Position numbers and translations under genes: made by a program
Assembly (NCBI GenBank): GCA_026954015.1
Contig: JAIXLP010000028.1
Span: forward strand, 23,085-87,084
Length of the DNA stretch: 64,000 nucleotides
Source: Burkholderiales bacterium
Lineage (GTDB): Bacteria; Pseudomonadota; Gammaproteobacteria; Burkholderiales; Burkholderiaceae_C
Reading direction: 5' to 3'
Notes under the pieces: generated by a model
The model's input: only the letters and a program-made list of their open reading frames with translations
Database searches by the model: none
What the model was told of the DNA's origin: nothing
Shown here: positions 8,847 to 20,300 of the stretch, piece by piece
How the letters are laid out: the number at the start of each line of letters is the position of its first letter
Position numbering within the stretch: position 1 is the stretch's first letter

Positions 8847-9830
8847 TCAGCGGTTGCCCACCGCGTACACGCCCTGCGGGCGCCACAGCAGGATCGCGAC
8901 CATCAGCGCAATGTTGGAAAACAGCGCCACCTTGGGCACGAGAAAGCCCGTGTAGTTGGCCATCAGCCCCACGAGCAGCGCACCGATCAGCGCGCCGGAG
9001 GTAGAGCCCAGCCCGCCGATGATGAGCACGATGAAGATCAGGATCAGCACCTGTCCGCCCATCTGCGGCACCACGTTCTGCTGGTACAGCCCCCACATCA
9101 CGCCGCCCAGGCCCGCGAGCGCGCAGCCGATGACGAACACGCCGATGAACAGACGCCGGATGCGGTAGCCCAGCGCCTCCACCATCTCGCGGTCCTGCAC
9201 GCCGGCGCGGATGAGCAGGCCCACCTTGGTGCGCGCCAGCACCCAGGCCAGGGCAGCGAACACCACCAGCCCGACGACCACCGCCACCACGCGGTACTTC
9301 TCCACCCCCGCGTCGCCGATGAACCACGAACCCTGCATGCCCGCGGGCAGCGGCAGCGGAATCTGCTGCGGCCCCCAGACCACCTTGATGAGTTCCTCGC
9401 CGATGATGGCGCCGCCCATGGTGATGAGGATCTGCTTGAGGTGGTTGCCATAGACCGGGCGAACGAGGAAGCGCTCGAACGCGATGCCCACCGCGCCCGC
9501 CACCAGCATGGCCGCAACCATCGCGGGCAGCACCGCCACCAGGTTGCGCCAGAGCTCGCCCGAGCCCGTCCAGTCGGCCATGCTGCCGAGCACGCTGGTG
9601 GCCACGAACGCGCCCAGCGCGATGAACACGCCGTGGCCGAAGTTGAGCACGTCCATGAGGCCGAAGATCAGCGTGAGGCCCGAGGCGATGATGAAGATGA
9701 TCATGCCCATGGCCAGCCCCGCCACCGTGAGCGTGAGCCAGGTCGAGGGCGAGCCGATCAGCGGCAGCACCACCAGCGCCAGCAGCGGCACGAGCGCCAG
9801 GGGCTTGTAGTCGAGCTCTCGCCAGTTCAT
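8847..9830 (-). CDS. livH: Branched-chain amino-acid-type ABC transporter permease (LivH-like)
   Basis: A 327-residue polytopic membrane protein with the LivH hallmark SGLTLIFGLMDVLNFGHG near residue 50 and the cytoplasmic coupling sequence RAGVQDREMVEALGYRI. It forms the heterodimeric channel with LivM. A copy of the dispersed intergenic element lies in the 73-nt gap between livF and this gene. The start ATG is fixed by the conserved N-terminal region. Confidence 0.9.
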   Translation of the reverse strand: MNWRELDYKPLALVPLLALVVLPLIGSPSTWLTLTVAGLAMGMIIFIIASGLTLIFGLMDVLNFGHGVFIALGAFVATSVLGSMADWTGSGELWRNLVAVLPAMVAAMLVAGAVGIAFERFLVRPVYGNHLKQILITMGGAIIGEELIKVVWGPQQIPLPLPAGMQGSWFIGDAGVEKYRVVAVVVGLVVFAALAWVLARTKVGLLIRAGVQDREMVEALGYRIRRLFIGVFVIGCALAGLGGVMWGLYQQNVVPQMGGQVLILIFIVLIIGGLGSTSGALIGALLVGLMANYTGFLVPKVALFSNIALMVAILLWRPQGVYAVGNR

Positions 9831-9844
9831 GCCGAAACTCCTGA

Positions 9845-9890
9845 ATCAAGAGCTGCTCGCGCTTGTCCAGCAAGCGCCAGAGACCGATTT
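9845..9890 (+). repeat. Dispersed intergenic element, copy 1
   Basis: Contains agctgctcgcgcttg, a spacer, then caagcgccagag and cgattt. It is one of eight copies in the window, here inside the liv operon between livF and livH. Confidence 0.6.
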
Positions 9891-9903
9891 GGCTTGCAGA
9901 TTT

Positions 9904-10629
9904 TCACAGCGCCAACCCCAGCAGACGCTGCTGCAGCGCGGCGTCCTGCGCCAGCTCGGCCATGGCGCCCGCATGCACCACGCGGCCGTTGTCCATCACC
10001 GCCACCGTGTCGCCCAGCGACTGCGCGAAGTGCAGGTTCTGCTCCACGAGCAGGATGGTCACGCCGCGCGCCTTGAGCTGCCCAAACGCGGCGATCATGT
10101 TGTTGATGATGGCGGGCGCCAGGCCCTTGCTCGGCTCGTCGACGATGAGCAGGTCGCGCGGCTCCACGATGGCGCGCGCCACCGCCACCATCTGCTTCTG
10201 CCCGCCGCTGAGCTTGCCCGCGGGGTGGTTCCAGAACTGCTCCACCGCCGGGAACATGCCGAAGATCCACGCCAGCCGCTCGCCATCCATCTGCGCCGCC
10301 GTGCCCGCGCCGCGCGCGGCCAGCAGCAGGTTCTCCTTCACCGTCAGGTCGGCGAAGATGCCCATGTTCTCGGGCACGTAGGCGATGTTCAGTTGCGCGA
10401 TGCGCGGCGTATCGAGGTGCGTCACGTCCTGCCCGTTGAACGCGATGCGCCCCTGCGAGGCGCGCCACAGGCCCATGATGGTGCGCAGCGTCGTCGTCTT
10501 GCCCGCGCCGTTGCGCCCCAGCAGCAGCGCCACCTGCCCGCGCGGCACCACCAGATCGACGCCATGCAGGATGTGGTACGCCCCGATGTGCGTGTGCACG
10601 CCAGCGAGTTCAAGCAGCGGGCCGTTCAT
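9904..10629 (-). CDS. livF: ABC transporter ATP-binding protein (LivF-like)
   Basis: A 241-residue ATPase. Walker A LLGRNGAGKTT is near residue 37, the signature LSGGQKQMVAVARAI near 138, and Walker B LLIVDEPSKGLAP near 157. LivF works with LivG to energise the LivHM channel. Its ATG overlaps the livG stop by 4 nt (ATGA), so the two ATPases are translationally coupled and made in similar amounts. Confidence 0.93.
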   Translation of the reverse strand: MNGPLLELAGVHTHIGAYHILHGVDLVVPRGQVALLLGRNGAGKTTTLRTIMGLWRASQGRIAFNGQDVTHLDTPRIAQLNIAYVPENMGIFADLTVKENLLLAARGAGTAAQMDGERLAWIFGMFPAVEQFWNHPAGKLSGGQKQMVAVARAIVEPRDLLIVDEPSKGLAPAIINNMIAAFGQLKARGVTILLVEQNLHFAQSLGDTVAVMDNGRVVHAGAMAELAQDAALQQRLLGLAL

Positions 10630-11408
10630 GCCGCCGCCTCCTTCTCGTCGCTCACGCCCAGATAGGCCTGCTGCACCACGGGCGAGGCGATCACCTCGGC
10701 CGGGTCGCCATCGGCCACGAGCTGGCCGTTGGTCAGCACGATGATGCGGTCCGCCAGTTCGCGTACCACGTCCATCTTGTGCTCCACGAGCAGGATGGTC
10801 TTGGCTCTGTCCTTCTTCAGTTCGCGGATCAGGTTCAGGATCACCGGCGCCTCGTCGTGGCTCATGCCCGCCGTGGGCTCGTCAAACATGTAGACCTGCG
10901 GCTGAAGCGCCATCAACAGCGCCACCTCCAGCTTGCGCTGGTCGCCGTGCGGCAGGCTCGCGGCCGCATCGGCGCGTCGCTCCCACAGCGCCACGGCGCG
11001 CAGGATGTCCTCGGCGCGCGCGGTCAGTTCGCGGTGGTCGCTCCAGATGCTCCACAGGTTCATGCCGTGCCGGTGCCCGCCCGCGCGCATCGCCTGCACC
11101 GCCAGGCGCACGTTCTCCAGCACCGGCAGGTTGGGAAACAGATTGGTGAGCTGGAACGCCCGCCCCAGCCCGGCGCGCGCGCGCTCGGACGCGCTCAGAC
11201 GGCTCAGGTCGCGCCCATCCAGATGCACGCTGCCGCTGCTCGCCTTGAGCTGGCCCGAGATCAGGTTGAAGTAGGTCGTCTTGCCCGCGCCGTTGGGCCC
11301 CACGATGGCCGTGAGCGTGCCCGGCTTGAAGCCGCACGTCACCGCGTTGACGGCCACATGGCCGCCAAAGCGGATGGTCAGATCCCGGGTCTCCAGCATT
11401 TCAGGCAA
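10626..11408 (-). CDS. livG: ABC transporter ATP-binding protein (LivG-like)
   Basis: A 260-residue ATPase. Walker A IVGPNGAGKTTYF is near residue 35. The signature is the LivG variant LPHGDQRKLEVALLMA rather than LSGGQ, and Walker B MFDEPTAGMS follows. A start at the internal ATG (MLETRD, 11399) is also possible. It follows the binding-protein gene with a 59-nt gap holding a dispersed element copy. Confidence 0.93.
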   Translation of the reverse strand: MPEMLETRDLTIRFGGHVAVNAVTCGFKPGTLTAIVGPNGAGKTTYFNLISGQLKASSGSVHLDGRDLSRLSASERARAGLGRAFQLTNLFPNLPVLENVRLAVQAMRAGGHRHGMNLWSIWSDHRELTARAEDILRAVALWERRADAAASLPHGDQRKLEVALLMALQPQVYMFDEPTAGMSHDEAPVILNLIRELKKDRAKTILLVEHKMDVVRELADRIIVLTNGQLVADGDPAEVIASPVVQQAYLGVSDEKEAAA

Positions 11409-11416
11409 AAATGCCG

Positions 11417-11450
11417 CCAGCGCTTGACTGGCAAGCGCTGGCAGCTATCA
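11417..11450 (-). repeat. Dispersed intergenic element, copy 2
   Basis: Read on the minus strand: tgatagctgccagcgcttg, a short spacer, then caagcgctgg. The agcgcttg/caagcgct arms can form a hairpin. It sits between the binding-protein gene and livG and could act as an intercistronic stem. Confidence 0.65.
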
Positions 11451-11467
11451 AAACGAGAGATTTTCGA

Positions 11468-12658
11468 TCAGCGCTTGTTGCGGATCGGGATCTGCATCTC
11501 TTCGGGCTTGATCTCGTGCACCAGCTCGGGCACGCCCCAGGCAAACGCCGGGTCGTTCTTGATGCGGAAGTGGTACATGCTCTGCATCGCCTGGTGGTCT
11601 TCCTTGCGGAAGGTCATCTTGCCCTTGGGCGTGTCGAAGCTCATGCCCTCCATGGTCTTGATGAGCTTGTTGGTGTTGGTGTCGCCGCCCGTCTTCCTGA
11701 GCGCCGTGACGATGGCCATGGCCGCCGAGAAGCCGCCGGCGGTGAAGAAGTCGGGCGGCGTCTTGAACTCCTTGTAGTGCGCCGCGACCATGGCGTCGTT
11801 CACCGGGTTCTTCGGGATGCCGAAGTAGTAGTACGTGGCGCCTTCCATGCCCGGGAAGTTCTTGTAGCTGGCCATGGCCGGCAGGATGTTGCCGCCGGTG
11901 AACACCTCGATGCCGTAGCGCTTCTTCAGGTCCTGCGCGGCCAGGGCGGCAAAGGGCGGCGTGCCGCCGGCCCAGATCACCTCGATGGCCTTGCGGCCGG
12001 GCTTGTCCTTCAGCGCATCCACCGCGCGCTGGATGCCGGCGGTGAAGTCGGTGGTGGTCTGCGGCAGGTATTCCTCGTGCACGATCCGGGCGTGCTTGAG
12101 CGCCTGCTTGAACGCCGTGACGCCGTCGCGGCCGAAGGCGTAGTCCTGCGCCAGCGTCACGATGGAGACGCCGTCCCTGTCCATCGCCGCGGCGTTGCTG
12201 ATGGCGTCCTGGCTGGAGTTGCGGCCGGTGCGGAAGATGTACCTGTTCCACTTGTCGCCGGTGATCGAGTCAGCCACGGCCGGCTCGACCAGCAGGATCT
12301 TCTTGTACTCCTCGGCCACCGGCAGCATGGCCAGCGCCACGCCCGAGGACGTCGGCCCCACGGCCAGGTCGACCTTGTCGTCGGCATAGGCGGCGGCCAG
12401 CAGGCTCTTGCCCAGGTCGGGCTTGCCCTGGTCGTCCTTCTCGATCACCACGATCTTCTTGCCCGCCACCTCCATGGTGCCGCCGGTGGCGTAGCTCAGG
12501 CCCATCATCAGGCCGGTCTGGGTCTGCTTGCCATAGGCTTCCAGCAAGCCGGTCTTGCTGTAGATGTGGGCAATGCGGATTTCTCTGGACTGGCTGAAAG
12601 CCGGCAGGCTGACAGCGGCGGAAAGCGCGGCGAGCGCGACGAGCGAGCGACGTTGCAT
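11468..12658 (-). CDS. livK: Periplasmic substrate-binding protein of the liv-type ABC importer
   Basis: A 396-residue periplasmic binding protein of the Leu/Ile/Val type (PBP type 1 fold). The signal peptide is MQRRSLVALAALSAAVSLPAFS, followed by REIRIAHIYSKTG, the usual first strand of this family. The start is ATG at 12658 with AGGAG nearby; the longer frame upstream would cover the sigma-54 promoter. It captures the substrate and hands it to LivHM. The ligand is unknown; the linked acyl-CoA synthetase and hydrolase suggest an organic acid rather than an amino acid, which is inference. Confidence 0.9.
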   Translation of the reverse strand: MQRRSLVALAALSAAVSLPAFSQSREIRIAHIYSKTGLLEAYGKQTQTGLMMGLSYATGGTMEVAGKKIVVIEKDDQGKPDLGKSLLAAAYADDKVDLAVGPTSSGVALAMLPVAEEYKKILLVEPAVADSITGDKWNRYIFRTGRNSSQDAISNAAAMDRDGVSIVTLAQDYAFGRDGVTAFKQALKHARIVHEEYLPQTTTDFTAGIQRAVDALKDKPGRKAIEVIWAGGTPPFAALAAQDLKKRYGIEVFTGGNILPAMASYKNFPGMEGATYYYFGIPKNPVNDAMVAAHYKEFKTPPDFFTAGGFSAAMAIVTALRKTGGDTNTNKLIKTMEGMSFDTPKGKMTFRKEDHQAMQSMYHFRIKNDPAFAWGVPELVHEIKPEEMQIPIRNKR

Positions 12659-12689
12659 GAGGAGTCTCCTGAAAAGATGTGGTGAAGCT

Positions 12690-12705
12690 AGCACGAGCCG
12701 TGCCC
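12690..12705 (-). promoter_or_regulatory. Sigma-54 (-24/-12) promoter of the liv-type operon
   Basis: On the minus strand GGGCACGGCTCGTGCT matches the RpoN consensus TGGCACG-N4-TTGCW at all but two positions, with the required GG-N10-GC spacing. Transcription should start near 12680, leaving a short leader before the ATG at 12658. The next gene upstream encodes a sigma-54 activator. Confidence 0.75.
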
Positions 12706-12757
12706 AAATGCGACCATGGGAAAACGGGCCGCGAACCCGCGAGTTTGGATGATATTC

Positions 12758-12790
12758 AGACAATTGAATGTCTTGTTTTTGGTCAACTGT

Positions 12791-12792
<2 letters not shown>
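12758..12792. promoter_or_regulatory. Inverted repeat, candidate enhancer for the sigma-54 activator
   Basis: AGACAATTGA (12758-12767) and TCAACTGTCT (12783-12792) are inverted copies with one mismatch, 53-87 nt upstream of the -24 element. Enhancer-binding activators of this kind bind such palindromes. The right arm touches the activator's own stop codon. Confidence 0.4.
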
Positions 12793-14290
<1,498 letters not shown>

Positions 14291-14319
14291 GCACACCATG
14301 GTAGCGCGCGACTGGCACC

Positions 14320-15252
14320 CTACTCTTCAAGGAAGAAGTCGGTATCCACGCGCTTGAGCTGGTAGGTCGCCACCACCGAAACTCCGAGGCCGTGCTCGAT
14401 CATCAGATTGGCAAGCCGCTCGCCATCGATCAGCACCACCTTGTAGGTGCTGGCGGCGGCGTAGTCCTTGGCCTCCTGCGAAAAATGCGATGTCGTGATG
14501 AACACACCTTTGCTCGCGCGCCGCCCCGCAAGTGCACCGACAAACTGCTGAATCTCCGGCCTGCCCACCGTGCCGTTGCTCCAGCGTTTGGCCTGTAGGT
14601 AGATTGCATCAAGCCCAAGCCGGTCCTCGTTGATCACACCGTCGATACCGCCGTCACCGCTGCGCCCCACCGCACGGCCCGCTTCCTCGCGGCTGCCGCC
14701 GTAGCCCATGGTGATCAGTAGCTGGACCACAAGACGCTCGAAGTATGTAGGTGTGCACGCCTTGATGTTTTCCAGAATCTCCGCGGCCAGTCCGATCTGC
14801 ACCTCACGCTGAATGTCCTGCAGGCGCACTTCGGGTGGTGCGTCCTCGACATCTTCCAAAACAGCGGAAACACCTGCAGCTTTCGCACCCGCCTGTGCGA
14901 CCTGCGTTGCTTTCCAAGCGCGGTAGCCCTGCTGCGCCTTCAAAAAATATTCCCGCTCGCCCAGATCAAGCGCCTTCACTCCGTCTGGGGTCAGTGCCCA
15001 CATCCCCTTGCTCTTGGTCAGATAGCCCGCCTTGACCGCGTCCACCGAGAAAAAGTGGGCATACATCCGCCAGCGCGGCAGCCCGTTGCTCTCCATGATT
15101 TCACGCGCCCAGTCGTCCATGGACAGTTGCTCACCAACCTCATCGAGCAACTGACTTCCGTGGGTCGGCGCCTTCTTGTCGCGCAACAGGCAAAGCGTCG
15201 CATACATCACCTTCGCGGCGAGTGCCTGCGACTTCGAAAGCGGCTTATCCAT
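14320..15252 (-). CDS. mrr: Mrr-type restriction endonuclease (type IV)
   Basis: A 310-residue protein with the N-terminal winged-helix Mrr_N region (residues 1-110) and a C-terminal Mrr catalytic domain. Conserved segments are FERLVVQLLITMGYGG near residue 170, GDGGIDGVI near 196 and YLQAKRW near 216, which give the D...QxK form of the PD-(D/E)XK site. Mrr enzymes cut DNA carrying foreign methylation. It stands alone between the activator gene and the acyl-CoA synthetase. It should have to tolerate the marks placed by the two methylases in this window. Confidence 0.9.
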   Translation of the reverse strand: MDKPLSKSQALAAKVMYATLCLLRDKKAPTHGSQLLDEVGEQLSMDDWAREIMESNGLPRWRMYAHFFSVDAVKAGYLTKSKGMWALTPDGVKALDLGEREYFLKAQQGYRAWKATQVAQAGAKAAGVSAVLEDVEDAPPEVRLQDIQREVQIGLAAEILENIKACTPTYFERLVVQLLITMGYGGSREEAGRAVGRSGDGGIDGVINEDRLGLDAIYLQAKRWSNGTVGRPEIQQFVGALAGRRASKGVFITTSHFSQEAKDYAAASTYKVVLIDGERLANLMIEHGLGVSVVATYQLKRVDTDFFLEE

Positions 15253-15324
15253 TCAAAATCTCCAAAAGCAAGGGGTGTTCAGAACGCCCCGCTGATTTTG
15301 CAACCCCACCCGATCGGGCTCCTC

Positions 15325-16875
15325 TCAGGCCGCCTCGCCCACCCGCTTTTCCAGCTCGTGCCGCATGATCTTGCCGGTGGTGCTGCGCGGCAGAAATTCA
15401 TCGGCGACGAAATGCACCGCCTTGGGTACCTTGTACCCCGCGATGTGCTCGCGGCACAGCGTGGTCAGGTCTTGCGCCGTGAGCGTTTCATCCTTGCGCA
15501 CCACATAGGCCACGGGCACCTCGCCCCAGCGCGCGTCGGGCCTGCGGATGACCACGGCATCGGCCACGCGCGGCTCGGTCAGCAGCACGCGCTCGATCTC
15601 GGCCGGGTAGATGTTCTCGCCGCCTGACTTGATGAGGTACTTGCGCCGGTCCACGAAGGAGAGCGACCCGTCGGGGTTGCGCACGAACACGTCGCCCATG
15701 TGGAACCACCCGCCGCGGAAATCCTCGGCGTTGGCCTTGGGGTTGTTCCAGTAGCCGGAAAAGAGCGTGGGCGCGCGGATCGCCAGCTCGCCCGGCTCGC
15801 CGTCGGGCACCTCGTGGTCATGGGGGTCGACGAGCTTGATGCGGCAGAAGCTGCTCTGGAGCTTGTCCAGGCTCGTCGGCACCTCGCCCACCGCGATGGC
15901 GTGGCGCGTGGCCGGCGGCAGGCCGGTCTCGGTGGAGCCGAAGGTGTTCAGGTAAGGCGCGCCAACGAGGCGCGTGACCTCGGCGATCTGCTCGCGCGGC
16001 ACGAGATCAGCCATCACACCCACCCAGCGCATGCCGGCCACGGGCCGGCCGAGCGCGCGCACCGCGTCGAGGAACGGCGCGATCATGCCGGGCATGAGCG
16101 TGAAGCGCCCCAGGCGCTCGCGCACCGCGATCTCGGCCAGGGCAGGCGCATCGAACCCGTCGGTGACGATGACCTTGCCGCCCTGGATCAGCGTCATGTA
16201 GACCGTGTCGGTCGAGACCATGTGGAACAGCGGCGCCCAGGCGACGAAGTGCTCGTCGCGCGTGTTGGGCAGGTCGATCATCTGGTTCTGCGCGCGGGCG
16301 ATCTCGGCGCGCTGGCTGATGAGCGCGCCCTTGGGCAGGCCCGTGGTGCCGCTGGTGTAGAGGATGACGAGGCCGTCTTCGGGGTCGCACTCGTCGGGCA
16401 CGGGCGCGCTGCTCGCACCCGCCAGCAGCGCCTCGTAATCGGTGCCAAAACACAGGCTGGGCGCCACGTCGGCGTAGCGCGCGGCGATGCCGGCGTGGCG
16501 CTGCGAAACGAAGATCAGGCGCGGGCTCACGAGCGTGAGGCAGTGGCGCAGTTCCGCGTCCGACAGCCGCCAGTTCTGGCACGCGGCGATCACGCCGAGC
16601 TTGGCGGCCGCGACGAGGATTTCCACGTACTCGGTGCAGTTTTGCGCCAGCACGGCCACGCGATCACCGCGCCGGATGCCGCGCGCGCTCAAGGCGTGGC
16701 ACAGACGGTTCGTACGCTCGTCCAGCTCGGCATAGCTCAGCCGCCTGCCGCCCTCCTCCACCGCGACGCGCTGCCCCCCGGTGCGCACGCACAGCGCGAA
16801 CAGCGAACCCAGCGTCAGGCCGGACGCCTGGCGGGCCAGCGCGAAATCCACTGGCGGTTCATGTTCGCTTTGCAT
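15325..16875 (-). CDS. Acyl-CoA synthetase (AMP-forming)
   Basis: A 516-residue adenylate-forming enzyme that activates a carboxylic acid as acyl-AMP and then as the CoA thioester. The P-loop ILYTSGTTGLPKG is near residue 165, the A5 motif YLNTFGSTETG near 304, and the C-terminal SGGENIYPAEIERVL and STTGKIMRHEL carry the catalytic lysine. The start is ATG at 16875 with GGGAGG upstream. It is not in the same operon as the liv genes, but the locus fits uptake and activation of an organic acid. The substrate is unknown. Confidence 0.9.
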   Translation of the reverse strand: MQSEHEPPVDFALARQASGLTLGSLFALCVRTGGQRVAVEEGGRRLSYAELDERTNRLCHALSARGIRRGDRVAVLAQNCTEYVEILVAAAKLGVIAACQNWRLSDAELRHCLTLVSPRLIFVSQRHAGIAARYADVAPSLCFGTDYEALLAGASSAPVPDECDPEDGLVILYTSGTTGLPKGALISQRAEIARAQNQMIDLPNTRDEHFVAWAPLFHMVSTDTVYMTLIQGGKVIVTDGFDAPALAEIAVRERLGRFTLMPGMIAPFLDAVRALGRPVAGMRWVGVMADLVPREQIAEVTRLVGAPYLNTFGSTETGLPPATRHAIAVGEVPTSLDKLQSSFCRIKLVDPHDHEVPDGEPGELAIRAPTLFSGYWNNPKANAEDFRGGWFHMGDVFVRNPDGSLSFVDRRKYLIKSGGENIYPAEIERVLLTEPRVADAVVIRRPDARWGEVPVAYVVRKDETLTAQDLTTLCREHIAGYKVPKAVHFVADEFLPRSTTGKIMRHELEKRVGEAA

Positions 16876-17346
16876 CGCCACCTCCCGGCAGAAAAACATC
16901 ACCGCGCATCATGCGGCAAACGGCGGCGGGCGCATACCCGCCCCGCCTGGATTTCAAGAGTATTTTCGGCCTCCAGCCCTTGCTGCACAAGCGCTGGCAG
17001 CTCTACTTTCGATAGGGTAACGACCGATCAGGCGAGCACGCCGAGATGATGCTGGAGGCCCAAGTCAGGACGCTGGCCTGCACGCCCGGCTTCATGCCGA
17101 GGTTGCTCGCGCCCGCCGCGACGTGGGCGACCGTGCCCGCGAACTGGGTGTGTGCACTGGTTTTCGTGGGAACTTCCCTTTCCGTGACACCTGCGCTCGG
17201 GCATGTTCGTTCCGTACGAAGGCGCACCAAGGCGCCAAGAACCTTGCGATTGTGCAACGCGCGAGGAGTGGAGCCCCCGCAGCATGGTTTGCCCACATGG
17301 CCTGCTTCTATGATCGTGAAGCGCCGCCATGAATCACCGAGGGAAT
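16876..17346. other. Gene-free stretch upstream of the helicase gene
   Basis: Holds one dispersed element copy near its left end. On the minus strand a short frame contains QFAGTVAHVAAGASNLGMK, which loosely recalls alcohol-dehydrogenase N-termini but is not convincing. TATGAT at 17309-17314 is a weak -10 candidate for the helicase gene; I find no matching -35. The rest shows no feature I can support. Confidence 0.35.
16963..17004 (-). repeat. Dispersed intergenic element, copy 3
   Basis: Minus strand: agctgccagcgcttg, spacer, caagggctggaggccg. It lies between the acyl-CoA synthetase gene and the second defence island. Confidence 0.65.
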
Positions 17347-20300
17347 ATGCCAAGAATTTTCGACAACATCCAACAAGCGCTGTTGCCCACCTTGCGGGAA
17401 ACACTCCATGTCGCCCAGCGCGCCGACTTCTGCGTCGGCTATTTCAATTTGCGAGGGTGGGGGCATCTTGCCGATTGCGTAGATAAATTCCGGGGGGGGG
17501 CGATATATGCCGCCTATTGGTGGGCATGCACGTTTCGCCCAGCGAGGAACTGCGGCAGACGCTGCGCTCGCACGACGATGAATCCGCGCTCGACAACCAG
17601 ACCGCGCAGCGCGATAGGCGCCGCATCGCCGAGGAATTCCGCCAGCAACTGACATTTGGCGCGCCGTCCAACAGCGACGAAGCCGCGCTGCGCCACCTCT
17701 CGGCGCAAATCCACGCGCAGAAGCTGACCGTCAAGGTCTATCTGCGCCACCCACTGCACGCCAAGCTGTACCTGCTGCACACGCCGCAGTTCCCCAACAA
17801 CCCCATCACGGGTTTTCTCGGCAGTTCCAACCTCACGCTCGCTGGCCTGTCCAAACAGGGCGAGCTCAACGTCGATGTGCTGGAGCACGACGCCTGCCAC
17901 AAGCTGGCCGCCTGGTTCGATGACCGCTGGAACGACCGCTGGTGCACCGACATATCCAAAGAACTCGCCGCCATCATTGACGAGAGCTGGGCGGGCGAGC
18001 GCCTGCTGCCGCCCTACCACGTCTATCTGAAGATGGCCTGGCACCTCGCGCAGGAGGCGCGCGCAGGTCTGTCGGAATTTCGCATTCCGGCCATCTTCAA
18101 CGGCACGCTGTTCGACTTTCAGGCCGCCGCCGTCAAGATTGCCGCGCACCACCTCAACAAACGTGGCGGCGTGCTGATCGGCGACGTGGTGGGCCTGGGC
18201 AAGTCCATGATGGCCACGGCTCTGGCAAAAGTCTTCGAGGACGACTACCACACCGAAACCCTCATCCTCTGCCCCAAAAATCTGGTGTCGATGTGGGAAG
18301 ACTATGCGTACCGTTACCAGCTGCACGCCAAGGTACTGCCGCTGTCCAGGGTCACCCGTGAACTACCGGAACACACCCGTCGCTACCGCCTGGTACTGAT
18401 CGACGAATCACACAACCTGCGCAACAAAGAGGGCAAGCGCTGGAAGGTCATCCGCGACTACATCGCGCGCAATGAAAGCCTCACCGTCCTGCTCTCGGCC
18501 ACGCCGTACAACAAGACCTATCTCGATCTTTCGGCGCAACTGGGCCTGTTCCTGGGCGAAGACCTTGACCTGGGCCTGCGCCCCGAGCACCTGCTGAAAG
18601 AACTGGGCGGCGAGCATGAATTCATCCGCCGCCACCAATGCGGCGTGCGCACGCTGGCCGCATTCGAGAAAAGCGACATCCCCGACGACTGGCGCGAGCT
18701 GATGCGCCTGTACATGGTGCGCCGCACGCGCGGCTTCATCATGCAGAACTACGCCCAGGAGGACGAGCGCGGCAAATACCTGCAATTTGCCGATGGCCAA
18801 AAGTCCTACTTCCCTCGGCGTGTGCCCAAGAGCCTGGGCTTCGCCATCGACGACGCCAACCCGGCAGACCCCTACGCACGTTTCTACAGCGATGTCGTGG
18901 TCAGCACCATCAACGAGTTGCAATTGCCCCGCTACGGCCTGGGCAACTACGTTGCCCCAAAGCCCAAGGTGCCTGCCACCGCCCAACAAACCAAAATCAT
19001 CGATGGCCTGTCGCGCGCAGGCACGCGGCTCATGGGCTTTTGCCGCACCAACCTGTTCAAGCGACTGGAAAGCGCCGGACCGGCCTTCATCCTGTCCATA
19101 GAGCGGCACATCCTGCGCAACTTCATCGTCCTGCATGCCATCGAAAGCGGACTGGACATCCCGCTGGGCACCCAGGGCGCGGAACTGCTGGACACCCGTC
19201 ACTACGACGAAGACCCCGACGGCCTGCTCGCCGACGATGAAGGCGATGAAGAAGCCGATGCCGCCACCAGCAACGGCCTGCGCACCGAAGCCGACTACCG
19301 CGCCCGCGCAGCAGATGCGTATGACGCCTACAGCGGCCCGTTGAAAACCCGCTTCAAGTGGCTGCCCGGCGCGCTGTTCAAGAAAGCGCTTGCCAAGGAT
19401 TTGCTGGCCGATGCCCAAGCCCTGCTTGGCGTGCTGCGCGCCTGCGGCCCCTGGCTGCCGCAGGCCGATGCCAAGCTGGCCGCGCTGATCGACCTGATCG
19501 AGCACCAGCACCCCAAAGACAAGCTGCTCGTCTTCACCCAGTTTGCCGACACCGCCCGCTACCTCCACGCCCAGTTGGCCGCGCACGGCATCACACACGT
19601 GGCCGAGGCCACCGGCCAAAGCGCCGACCCCACGGCGCTGGCCTGGCGCTTCTCGCCCCAATCCAACGACAAGCGCGAGCAGGTCAAGAAGGCCGACGAA
19701 CTGCGCGTGCTCATCGCCACCGACGTGCTCTCCGAAGGCCAGAACCTGCAAGACGCGCACATCATCGTCAACTACGACCTGCCCTGGGCCATCATCCGCC
19801 TCATCCAGCGTGCGGGCCGGGTGGATCGCATCGGCCAGCAGTCCAGCACCATCCTCTGCTACTCCTTCGTGCCCGCCGATGGCGTGGAGCGCCTCATCAA
19901 CCTGCGTGCCCGCGTCAAACAGCGCCTGGTAGAAAACGCCGCAGTCGTTGGCTCCGACGAAACCTTCTTCGACGATGAAACCGGCGATGACACCAGCGAC
20001 GCCGCCGATGGCCTGATCCGCGACCTCTACACCGAGAAGAGCGGTATCCTTGACGACGACGGCGACACCGAAGTCGATCTGGCCTCCTACGCCTGGCAAA
20101 TCTGGAAGAACGCCACCGACGCCGACCCATCGCTCGCCGCCACCATCGAAAACCTGCCCAACGTGGTCTATGCCACCAAGGCGCACACGGCTACGCCCGC
20201 CGCGCCAAAAGGCGTACTGGTCTATCTGCGCACCGGCCAAGGCAACGACGCGCTGGCCTGGATGGACGAAAACGGCCAGGCAGTCACCCAATCGCAGCTC

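Noticed and set aside
6728..9004. A 758-codon open frame on the plus strand across the hydrolase and livM genes
   Set aside because: Antisense to clear family members; its His/Arg/Ala/Gln-rich composition is the usual artefact of high-GC antisense.
17003..17404. Minus-strand frame with an alcohol-dehydrogenase-like phrase
   Set aside because: Only about 20 residues look similar, with no cofactor motif or continuation; treated as chance.
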